DNA from: Luteolibacter ambystomatis | Lineage (GTDB): Bacteria > Verrucomicrobiota > Verrucomicrobiia > Verrucomicrobiales > Akkermansiaceae | NCBI RefSeq assembly: GCF_018137965.1 | Contig: NZ_CP073100.1 | Location: 1,054,001 to 1,118,000, forward strand | Length of the DNA: 64,000 nucleotides | Direction: 5' to 3' | Part shown: positions 39,494 to 46,276 of the stretch, piece after piece | How the letters are laid out: each line of letters starts with the position of its first letter | Numbering within the stretch: position 1 is the first letter of the stretch | The notes under the pieces: model-generated | Told to the model about the DNA's origin: nothing | What the model saw: only the letters and a program-made list of their open reading frames with translations | Database searches by the model: none | Position numbers and translations under genes: made by a program

Positions 39494-40537
39494 TCAGAGG
39501 GTGATGCGCTTGCCGCCTTCGCGGGCGGATTGGTAGATGGCGCAGATCACGGCCACCGCCTTGCGGGCTTCTCCGGCATTCACGGTTGGCACGCGGCCTT
39601 CCTGGATGGCATTGACGGTTTCCTCGAAGTTGCGGATGTGTCCGGTGACATTGATCGCATTTGGATCATTGGCGCCCAGACCGGCCGCGGAAGTGGTCAT
39701 GAGATTTTCGCGGACGAAATCGTCTCCAGCACCAGTTTCGGCGAAATCCCAGATTTTGAAAGCCTCATCGGCGAGGAACACGGAACCCTTGGTGCCGCAG
39801 ACCTGCACTTCCGCCGGATGGCCGGTGGAGGACCAGCACGCGGTGGAACCTTCGATCACGCCGAGTGCGCCGCTTTCGAATTCCACCAGGGCGACGGCGG
39901 AATCCTCCACCTCGATGCGCTCGTGGGCGAGCAGTTCGGCGCGCGCGGTCACGGCCTTGATCGGACCGGCAATATAAATCAGGGCGTCGATGGTATGGAT
40001 CGACTGGTTCATCAGCGCGCCGCCGCCATCAAGGGCCCAGGTGCCGCGCCAGCCGGCGGAGTCATAGTACTCCTGGGTGCGCCACCATTTCACATAGCAG
40101 GAGGCGGAGGTGATCTTGCCAAAGCGGCCGTTTTCGGCGGCGGCCTTGAAGTGCTCCATCGCGGGATGGAAGCGGCGGTTCAGGACGGCGGCGAGGGTCA
40201 CGCCTTTCTCCTTCGCCAGATCCATCATCTGGTCGATGCGCTCGGGGGTGATTTCGAGCGGCTTCTCGCAGATCACGTGCTTGCCCGCCTTGAGAGAGGC
40301 AAGCGCGGGATCGAGGTGCGCGCCGGACGGGGTGCCGATGGTGACGATCTCCAATTCCGGATCCGCCAGGAATGCATCAATGTCACTGTAGGCTTTCGCG
40401 CCGAACTCGGAGGCCAGTTTTTCAGCGCCTTCCGCGCGCAGATCGAATACCGAGTGGAGCTCCCCACCCGTCATTTCCTGGATGGCTTTGGCGTGAAAGC
40501 GGCCGATCATGCCGGCACCGATGATTCCAAATTTCAT
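39494..40537 (-). CDS. Gfo/Idh/MocA family NAD(P)-dependent oxidoreductase
   Basis: The protein has 347 residues with the dinucleotide motif GIIGAGMIGRFHAKAIQEM at the N-terminus and the catalytic-lysine motif CEKPLEIT after ~90 residues. The C-terminal domain contains WKxQxxx-type GGALMNQSIHTIDALIYIAG, which is the family signature around the active-site His. It should oxidise or reduce a sugar, inositol or related polyol with NAD(P). No signal peptide is seen, unlike many Verrucomicrobial members. It is first in a unit with the isomerase downstream and diverges from the MFS transporter. Confidence 0.92.
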   Translation of the reverse strand: MKFGIIGAGMIGRFHAKAIQEMTGGELHSVFDLRAEGAEKLASEFGAKAYSDIDAFLADPELEIVTIGTPSGAHLDPALASLKAGKHVICEKPLEITPERIDQMMDLAKEKGVTLAAVLNRRFHPAMEHFKAAAENGRFGKITSASCYVKWWRTQEYYDSAGWRGTWALDGGGALMNQSIHTIDALIYIAGPIKAVTARAELLAHERIEVEDSAVALVEFESGALGVIEGSTACWSSTGHPAEVQVCGTKGSVFLADEAFKIWDFAETGAGDDFVRENLMTTSAAGLGANDPNAINVTGHIRNFEETVNAIQEGRVPTVNAGEARKAVAVICAIYQSAREGGKRITL

Positions 40538-40638
40538 GTAAGATTACTGCAGTGGGGAGGTAGGGATGCTAAGGAATTGCGTGCCAGTCGCAACCCTGTA
40601 TCGAGGAATCGAACAAAGGTTTTGGAGATTGGCGGCAG

Positions 40639-40656
40639 GCAACCGTTAAGGTTTGC
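40639..40656. promoter_or_regulatory. Imperfect palindrome between oxidoreductase and MFS genes
   Basis: GCAACCGTTAAGGTTTGC pairs at 7 of 9 positions around its centre, a LacI/GntR-like operator shape, and directly abuts TTGACG (40657-40662), a -35-like hexamer facing the MFS gene. No good -10 follows, so promoter placement is uncertain. No regulator gene is next to it. Confidence 0.3.
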
Positions 40657-40735
40657 TTGACGCAATTCTACCCCAGTTTCTTGCTTGCAACAAATGAAAT
40701 CGTCCGGTGAAGTCCGAACGTTAAGAAAATCATTC

Positions 40736-42115
40736 ATGACCACCTCTCATACGCATTCCCAGGACTCATCCCGCCCGTGGTGGTCTCAATTATCTGGTTA
40801 TCATTGGTTTGTGTTCGTGGTGGCGTCGCTGGCCTGGTTCTTCGACTGCCTCGACCAACGCCTGTTCTCCCTGGCCCGCATCCCGGCTTTGAAGGAACTG
40901 ATGCCCGGTACCTCGCAGAGTGGCATTCAGGCGATGGGGAAGGATGTGACGGCGCTCTTCCTCGTGGGATGGGGAATCGGAGGGATGGTCTTCGGTGCGT
41001 TGGGTGACCGTTATGGTCGTTCGCGGATGCTGACGGTCACGGTTCTCATCTACTCCCTGTTCACGGGCCTGAGCTTCTTCAGTCACTATTACTGGGACTT
41101 TGCCTTGTTCCGTTTCCTCACGGGCGTGGGCGTGGGCGGAGTGTTCGGCCTGGCCGTTGCCCTGATTGCGGAAACCGTGCCGGCGGGTGCGCGTGCGGGT
41201 GCGCTGGGTACCTTGCAGGTGCTTTCCACGGTGGGGAATATTTCCGCGAGCTTCATCAAGATGGGAATCGATTCGCTCGAAAAGGGAGGCTCCATCCCGC
41301 CGAATCACGGTTGGCGTTACCTGTTCCTTGTGGGTGCGGTGCCCGCGCTGCTGGTGATCTTCATCCAGAAGTATCTCAGGGAGCCGGAGCCATGGCTGAA
41401 GCTGAAGGCTGAAGGCCGCCTGCCCGCGGGCAGCATTTTCAGTCCCTATGTGGCTCTGCTGGGTGACAAGAAGTGGCGGAGCAATCTGATCATCGGCGCG
41501 GTGATCGCTTCGACCGGTGTGATCGGTCTGTGGGCGATCGGTGAATATGCCGTGGATCTGCAGGACGTGGTGTTCAAGCAGCACTTCCTGTCCCTCGGCG
41601 TGGATCCCGCGCAGGTTGCGGGGAAGGTGAGCGACGCGAAGAATCTGGCCTTTCTTCTGAACATGCTGGGTGGCGCGGTCGGCATGTCCGTCTTCACCTG
41701 GATGTGCGGCGTGCTTGGCCGCCGCAAATCATTTGTGATTGGCTTTTCCGCCGCGCTGGTAGTGACGGCGCTGGTGTACAAGAACGTGACCACTCCGACC
41801 CAGGCGATGTGGATGATGCCGCTGATGGGCGCGGTGCAGCTCGGGCCGCTCGCCGGATTTTCGATCTATCTGCCGGAACTGTTCCCGAGTCGTCTCCGCA
41901 GCACGGGGATTTCCTTCTGCTACAATCTGGGCCGCTTTGCCGCTGCGGCGGGCAGCCTGTTCTCGGCACGGTTGGCGACCGATGTGTTCGCCAAGTCGGG
42001 AGTTCCGGACAACCTGCGCTACTCGGCGATCACCATGTGCGCGATCTTCATTGTCGGCATCGTGGCGGTGATCTGGGCCCCGGAAACCAAAGGCCAGCCG
42101 CTGCCGGAAGACTGA
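40736..42115 (+). CDS. MFS transporter, probable sugar/sugar-acid permease
   Basis: The protein has 459 residues from ATG 40736; upstream in-frame ATGs at 40685 and 40694 add a polar stretch not typical of MFS. Twelve hydrophobic segments are visible. The loop 2-3 signature is GALGDRYGRSRM; the second-half copy is GVLGRRKS. WFFDCLDQRLFSLARIPALKEL in the first helix region is typical of the Verrucomicrobial and Planctomycetal sugar-associated MFS group. RLRSTGISFCYNLGRFAAAAG marks the ninth-to-tenth helix loop of sugar porters. It diverges from the oxidoreductase/isomerase pair, so it probably imports their substrate. A clear terminator follows. Confidence 0.9.
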   Translation: MTTSHTHSQDSSRPWWSQLSGYHWFVFVVASLAWFFDCLDQRLFSLARIPALKELMPGTSQSGIQAMGKDVTALFLVGWGIGGMVFGALGDRYGRSRMLTVTVLIYSLFTGLSFFSHYYWDFALFRFLTGVGVGGVFGLAVALIAETVPAGARAGALGTLQVLSTVGNISASFIKMGIDSLEKGGSIPPNHGWRYLFLVGAVPALLVIFIQKYLREPEPWLKLKAEGRLPAGSIFSPYVALLGDKKWRSNLIIGAVIASTGVIGLWAIGEYAVDLQDVVFKQHFLSLGVDPAQVAGKVSDAKNLAFLLNMLGGAVGMSVFTWMCGVLGRRKSFVIGFSAALVVTALVYKNVTTPTQAMWMMPLMGAVQLGPLAGFSIYLPELFPSRLRSTGISFCYNLGRFAAAAGSLFSARLATDVFAKSGVPDNLRYSAITMCAIFIVGIVAVIWAPETKGQPLPED

Positions 42116-42148
42116 CTCCGGTATTCTCCCCAAATTTTCTTCCACAGG

Positions 42149-42177
42149 ATGGCGGCCTTCGGGCCGCCATTCGTTTT
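42149..42177 (+). terminator. Terminator after the MFS gene
   Basis: A 9-bp stem ATGGCGGCC-TTCG-GGCCGCCAT with a stable TTCG tetraloop, followed by TCGTTTT, 33 bases after the MFS stop. Confidence 0.85.
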
Positions 42178-42219
42178 GATGATGGAGCGGATGAACCGGG
42201 GTGGTCTTCGATAGGATTC

Positions 42220-42256
42220 ACTACAAATGTAGTTGACTCCTCACTACGTTTGTGGT
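42220..42256. promoter_or_regulatory. BlaI/MecI-type operators upstream of the repressor gene
   Basis: ACTACAAATGTAGT (42220-42233) is a dyad with the TACA...TGTA core recognised by BlaI/MecI repressors. A second, weaker copy ACTACGTTTGTGGT is at 42243-42256. TTGACT (42233-42238), a -35-like box, lies between them. The start codon at 42274 follows closely. The gene downstream is itself a BlaI-type repressor, so autoregulation is strongly suggested. Confidence 0.7.
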
Positions 42257-42273
42257 GGAGTTCATGCACTTTC

Positions 42274-42657
42274 ATGAATCCTCCAAAAATAAGCGAATCG
42301 GAGTGGAGTGTGATGGAGCTGCTGTGGGAGCGCTCGCCGCTCACGGCCTCCGAGGTGGCGAGGGCTCTGCTGGAAACCACCGGCTGGGCGGAGAACACCG
42401 TCCGCACCCTGCTCACGCGCCTGTTGGAAAAAGGCGTGCTCAAGGTCAGCGCGGGCTCCCCGCGCCTTTTTTCTCCCGCCGTGTCCCGCACCGACTGTGT
42501 GCAGGCGGAAAGCTCTTCTTTCATGGCGCGCTTCTTCCAAGGCGCGACCCAACCGCTTCTGGTGCATTTCGCCCGCAATGCCCGCCTCTCTCCGGAAGAG
42601 ATCGCGGAACTGAAGCGGGTGCTCGACGAATCCATTGAATCCCAAAACCCCAACTGA
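42274..42657 (+). CDS. BlaI/MecI/CopY-family transcriptional repressor
   Basis: The protein has 127 residues from ATG 42274 (MNPPKISESEWSVMELLWERSP). The winged-helix core is complete: LTASEVARALLETTGWAENTVRTLLTRLLEKGVLKVS, then the wing PRLFSPAVSRTDC, and the C-terminal dimerisation helices ARFFQG and LSPEEIAELKRVLDES. In BlaI-type systems, a membrane M56 protease triggers cleavage of the repressor; the M56 gene starts 10 bases after this stop. Operator dyads precede the gene. The inducing signal is unlikely to be a beta-lactam because the sensor domain of the partner differs. Confidence 0.92.
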   Translation: MNPPKISESEWSVMELLWERSPLTASEVARALLETTGWAENTVRTLLTRLLEKGVLKVSAGSPRLFSPAVSRTDCVQAESSSFMARFFQGATQPLLVHFARNARLSPEEIAELKRVLDESIESQNPN

Positions 42658-42666
42658 TCTCTCATC

Positions 42667-44424
42667 ATGAATACGCTCGATGCCTTGTTCCAATGGCTGC
42701 TCGCAGCCAGCCTCCGCGCCTCGGTGGTGGCGGTGGTGGTGCTCAGCCTGCGCGGTCTGCTCCGTCCCTGGTTGTCCGCTTGGTGGCGGCATGCCTTATG
42801 GTTGCCGGTGGTGATGGTGCTGATACTGCCGGCGTTCCCGGTGCTGCCATGGAGTCCCTTCCCGGCGGAGAAGACGGCAGCTCCCGTTCCAACGGTGGTG
42901 GAGCCTGATTTCGCACCTGCTCCCGCCGTGCCTGAGACGCTTCCTGTCGCCGCATCGCCGGAGCAACCCCGGTTCACCACCATGAACCTGCTTGCGGTGG
43001 TGTGGCTCTGTGGTGCGGGCGCGTTCCTCATCGTGGGTGCCACCGGCTATCGGAAAAGCTTGAAGCGCGCGGAGTGGAATGGCGCCGAGCCGGAGCCGAA
43101 GCTGATCGTGACCATTCAGATGGCGGCGGCGAAAGTCGGCCTGAAGGGGTTGCCGCGCGTGCTGGTTTCACCGGAGGTGGAGAGCCCCGCGGTGACGGGC
43201 CTGCTGCGTCCGCTGCTGCTCCTGCCCGCAGGGTTTCCGCAGGGGCTCTCGGATAATGAAGCCCGCCTGATCCTGCTTCATGAGTTGACTCATTTGAAAC
43301 GCCGGGACCTTTCCGTCAATTGGCTGCTGTGCCTGCTCCAAGCAGTGCATTGGTTCAATCCGGTCATGTGGTTCTCGTTCTCGCGGCTGCGTGCCGATCG
43401 CGAGGCGGCCTGTGATGCGCAGGTGCTGGCCTTGGAGAAGGAGGACCTTCGTGCCGATTACGGCCACGCCTTGCTGAAGCTCCAGACCGCCACGCCACCG
43501 TTCGGCCATGGGCTTGCCTTCGTCGGATTCTTCAAACGCGGAATGGATCTGCACACCCGCATTCGTGAGATCTCGCGGTATCGCCGGGTGCATCCTGCAT
43601 GGAATGCAGCCGCTGCGGTGGTAGTGGGAGTATGCACCTTGTTCGGGATCACGAAAGCAGAGCCGCCCGCTCCTGCGCCGGCCGAAGGCAAAAGTGAAAC
43701 AACCGCCAAAAAGGATGCGGGTGCATTGCCGGTTCAGCAGGTGGTTGCCAACAGGCTGAGGGAGATCGTGATTCCGGAGGTGGATTTTGCAGACACCACG
43801 CTGGAGGAGGCGGTGGCGTATCTGCGGCTGGTGAGCACGGCGGATGACCCGGGAACTGGTACGCCGAAGGGCATCAATTTCGTGATACAGGTGAAGAACG
43901 GTGTCCAACTGCCCAGGATGAAATCCTTGCGGTTGAAAAACGTTCCGTTGGCGATCGCGCTCAAATACGTGTGCGATCAAACCCGCATGAGTTATCGGGT
44001 GGATGAGGCTGGCAGCGTGATCCTTGCGCCTCAGACCCTTGGCGATGGTGCGGCACCGCCAACGGCCGCCAGCTCTGGTCAAGCCTACCTCAACAACAAG
44101 CTGAAAGCCATCGTGATCCCCTCCATCCAATTCGAGGACACCACGCTGGAAGAGGCGATCAACCTTCTCCGCAAGCGCAGCGTTGAGCTCGATGTCAAGG
44201 AAACGGACCCTGCCAAAAAGGGCGTCAACTTTGTCATCCGCCAGCGCAAGGGTGAAGAGGCTCCGGGAGCAAACCCCGAGGAAGGTTCTCCGAAAATCAA
44301 GGGGCTCCGGCTTCAGAATGTTCCTCTGGGCACGGCGCTCAAATACATCGCCGATCAAACACGCATGACCTGCACGGTGGACGATTATGCCGTGACTCTG
44401 GTGCCGAGTGAGATGGCGAAATAG
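42667..44424 (+). CDS. M56 (BlaR1-type) membrane protease with two STN-like C-terminal repeats
   Basis: The protein has 585 residues. Four probable membrane helices surround an M56 zinc site HELTH (His205, Glu206, His209), with the downstream acidic motif REAACDAQVLALE providing the third ligand. RIREISRYRR and a fourth helix (WNAAAAVVVGVCTLFGITKA) follow. Instead of the ~250-residue penicillin-binding sensor of BlaR1, there are two copies of a ~100-residue domain (residues ~355-460 and ~475-580) with IVIPEVDFADTTLEEAVAYLR and IVIPSIQFEDTTLEEAINLLR and ends LKNVPLAIALKYVCDQTRMSYRVD and LQNVPLGTALKYIADQTRMTCTVD. These resemble the secretin/TonB short N-terminal (STN) fold. It is coupled to the BlaI gene and should sense an envelope signal. 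Confidence 0.88.
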   Translation: MNTLDALFQWLLAASLRASVVAVVVLSLRGLLRPWLSAWWRHALWLPVVMVLILPAFPVLPWSPFPAEKTAAPVPTVVEPDFAPAPAVPETLPVAASPEQPRFTTMNLLAVVWLCGAGAFLIVGATGYRKSLKRAEWNGAEPEPKLIVTIQMAAAKVGLKGLPRVLVSPEVESPAVTGLLRPLLLLPAGFPQGLSDNEARLILLHELTHLKRRDLSVNWLLCLLQAVHWFNPVMWFSFSRLRADREAACDAQVLALEKEDLRADYGHALLKLQTATPPFGHGLAFVGFFKRGMDLHTRIREISRYRRVHPAWNAAAAVVVGVCTLFGITKAEPPAPAPAEGKSETTAKKDAGALPVQQVVANRLREIVIPEVDFADTTLEEAVAYLRLVSTADDPGTGTPKGINFVIQVKNGVQLPRMKSLRLKNVPLAIALKYVCDQTRMSYRVDEAGSVILAPQTLGDGAAPPTAASSGQAYLNNKLKAIVIPSIQFEDTTLEEAINLLRKRSVELDVKETDPAKKGVNFVIRQRKGEEAPGANPEEGSPKIKGLRLQNVPLGTALKYIADQTRMTCTVDDYAVTLVPSEMAK

Positions 44425-44452
44425 GAATGGCCTGGGTTGTAGCTTGTTCCAT

Positions 44453-44487
44453 CGCCCGTTGCCGCTCACTCCGGCAGCGGGCGTTTT
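44453..44487. terminator. Bidirectional terminator after the M56 gene
   Basis: A 12-bp stem CGCCCGTTGCCG with CGGCAGCGGGCG (one G-T pair), loop CTCACTC, then TTTT. It lies 28 bases after the M56 stop and overlaps the C-terminal codons of the convergent membrane protein gene. Confidence 0.75.
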
Positions 44488-44957
44488 CGCAAGGCCCGCA
44501 TCTGAAGGAACGCGCCGATGAGAAACAGCAGGAACCAGACGCCGATGGCGGCCTGGAGTTCCGAGCCCTCGCGATCCGCGACCAAGGGATGATCAATGGG
44601 CAGGCGGGTGGTGGTTTCAACGGTGCCGGGGATGAGATGGAAGAGGAATGTCAGCGTGTAGGTGACGGTCTCCACATAGGGTGACACCTTGCCGAAGCTC
44701 CGCCGCTTCCCGGCTGCCGCTGCGATCGCCAGTGCGATCAAGGTCAGAACGCCCAGCACGTGCGGTTTTCCAAATCCGCCGTGCTGATAGATGCCGAAGC
44801 CGGTTGCCGCGGTGACGAAAGTCGTCCAGATATAGACCTTTCCGAGCAGCGTGCTTGGAACGATCCGGCCGGATCGGATGAAGGCGGCGATGCCCGCGAT
44901 CAGCGCGACGACGCCGATGGCGGTATGAGCGATGCCGAGTGGTGTGAGTGCGAGCAT
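44466..44957 (-). CDS. Multi-pass membrane protein of unknown function
   Basis: The protein has 163 residues from ATG 44955-44957. I do not recognise a named family. It has five likely membrane segments (IAHTAIGVVALIAGIAAFI, LGKVYIWTTFVTAATGFGIY, VLGVLTLIALAIAAAAG, VTYTLTFLFHLIPG, IGVWFLLFLIGAFLQM) and a short charged tail. YQHGGFGKPHVLG and FHLIPGTVETTTRLPIDHPL lie between helices and carry His residues that could bind a metal or heme. The hydrolase remnant lies 11 bases upstream on the same strand. An upstream in-frame region is not conserved-looking and is excluded. Confidence 0.75.
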   Translation of the reverse strand: MLALTPLGIAHTAIGVVALIAGIAAFIRSGRIVPSTLLGKVYIWTTFVTAATGFGIYQHGGFGKPHVLGVLTLIALAIAAAAGKRRSFGKVSPYVETVTYTLTFLFHLIPGTVETTTRLPIDHPLVADREGSELQAAIGVWFLLFLIGAFLQMRALRKRPLPE

Positions 44958-44968
44958 GGCGGCGGGAG

Positions 44969-45121
44969 TCAGGCTTGGATGAAAGCGAGCGGGTCGGCGT
45001 TGAGCTGATCCTTGTGGGTATCGGTGATGCCGTGCGGCGCACCGGGATAGACGATAGGCTGGCCTGAACCCCAGTCCTTGTAGTAGATCGATGTCTCGTC
45101 CTTGGTGGTGATGGTGCTCAT
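44969..45121 (-). pseudogene. Internally deleted alpha/beta hydrolase (chloroperoxidase/arylesterase family)
   Basis: A 50-codon frame starts at ATG 45119-45121. Its first 24 residues ([20 protein letters not shown]...) are the N-terminus of non-heme chloroperoxidase-type alpha/beta hydrolases. Its last 26 ([20 protein letters not shown]...) are the C-terminus of the same family and include the catalytic His of the PHG motif. The ~225 residues between them, with the nucleophile Ser and acid, are absent; the frame is kept across the junction near 45050. Full-length members have ~275 residues. It cannot be an active hydrolase. No ribosome-binding or codon oddity was seen. Confidence 0.85.
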
Positions 45122-45246
45122 GAGGGTGGGGCGGAATCATCCGCCGGTCTCATGAAGCAGCAACCGTCGTGCCGGAGACAGGTATTTCTGTTAGAGCATG
45201 TCTTCGGGTTTTTACCCAGATGTGCTGGCGGCAGGTGAAGGTTCCA

Positions 45247-46161
45247 TCACAGCAGGCGGATGCTTTGGAATTGCTTTTGCGCGGTGCGGCGGACGGTTTC
45301 GATAAACTCGCGCATGAAGGCCTGTGAAGCACCCTCGCGGGTGGTAGCGGCGTGAAGGCTGGCGCGGAGACCGTGTGTGCCGATGGGGCGCTCCGCGACA
45401 TAGTCGCGGTCGAGGTAGGCCTGCACGGCCCAGCGTGGCAGAGCGGCGATGCCGCGGCGGCTCTTTACAAGCTGGAGGATGGCGACGGTGAGCTCGGTGG
45501 TGCGGCGCTCCTTCGGCCCGATGCCCGCGGGTTCCAGCACCTGGCGGAAGAGATCCATGCGGTTGTCCGGGATCGGGTAGGTGATGAGCGTTTCGCGCTC
45601 GAAGTCGCGGGCGGTGAGGTGGCTCTTGCGCAGCAGGGGATGATCGTGCGCCAGGAGCGCGGGCATATCATACTCGAACAGCGGATGATGCTCGATGCCC
45701 CTGCGGCGCTTCGCGCTGGAAACGATGACGAGGTCGGCGCGGTTTTCATCGAGCAGGCCCACGGGATCGGCATGGAAGCCGGAGACGATGTCCATCTCCA
45801 CGCCCGGCCAACCCTCGCGCAGCGCATCCATGGCGGGCATCAGCCAGTCGAAGCACGAATGACACTCCACCGCGATGCGCAGGGTGCCGGCCACGCCTTG
45901 CTCGAAGCGCGAGAGATCGCGCTCCGCATCGGCGATCTGGCGCTGGACATCGTAGGCGAGGACCAGCAGGCGCTCGCCCGCACGGGTCCATTTCAACGGG
46001 CTGGTCTTCCGCTCGAACAGTTCAAGACCATAGTGTTCCTCCAGTGTGCGCACTTGGTGGGAAAGCGCGCTCTGGCTGAGTGAGACGCGTTGCCCGGCAC
46101 GGGTGAGATTGCCGGTTTCCGCGAGGGCGATGAGGGACTGGAGATGGCGGATTTCGAGCAT
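45247..46161 (-). CDS. metR: LysR-family regulator MetR
   Basis: The protein has 304 residues. The N-terminal winged helix is LQSLIALAETGNLTRAGQRVSLSQSALSHQVRTLEEHYGLELFERKTSPLKWTRAGERLL. The effector domain begins LRIAVECHSCFDWLMPAMDALREGWPGVEMDI, closely like Escherichia coli MetR (the ECHSC block is diagnostic), and continues GIAALPRWAVQAYLDRDYV. MetR uses homocysteine as co-inducer and activates metE. The metE gene starts 115 bases away on the other strand, the classical divergent arrangement, and dyads lie between them. Confidence 0.93.
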   Translation of the reverse strand: MLEIRHLQSLIALAETGNLTRAGQRVSLSQSALSHQVRTLEEHYGLELFERKTSPLKWTRAGERLLVLAYDVQRQIADAERDLSRFEQGVAGTLRIAVECHSCFDWLMPAMDALREGWPGVEMDIVSGFHADPVGLLDENRADLVIVSSAKRRRGIEHHPLFEYDMPALLAHDHPLLRKSHLTARDFERETLITYPIPDNRMDLFRQVLEPAGIGPKERRTTELTVAILQLVKSRRGIAALPRWAVQAYLDRDYVAERPIGTHGLRASLHAATTREGASQAFMREFIETVRRTAQKQFQSIRLL

Positions 46162-46208
46162 GGGAGAAGGGAAATGGTGGCCGGTGGCGGGGAGATGGGA
46201 TCATGAAA

Positions 46209-46246
46209 TGAATGGTGGATCAACATTCAGAACATGCGTTTTGTTC
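46209..46246. promoter_or_regulatory. Two dyads in the metR-metE divergent promoter
   Basis: TGAATG (46209-46214) pairs with CATTCA (46224-46229), and GAACA (46230-46234) with TGTTC (46242-46246). LysR-type sites usually have the T-N11-A shape, and MetR sites in enterics are TGAA-N5-TTCA; the first dyad carries TGAA/TTCA halves but with longer spacing. A MetR operator is a reasonable inference. Confidence 0.45.
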
Positions 46247-46276
46247 ATGATGGGGTGCGGACCATGATCCGCGGCG

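Noticed and set aside
42667-44424. Beta-lactam resistance sensor BlaR1
   Set aside because: The M56 part fits, but the penicillin-binding sensor domain is absent and no beta-lactamase gene is near.
46162-46276. SAM or cobalamin riboswitch before metE
   Set aside because: The gap is only 115 bases, is shared with divergent metR, and none of the conserved riboswitch core elements were seen.
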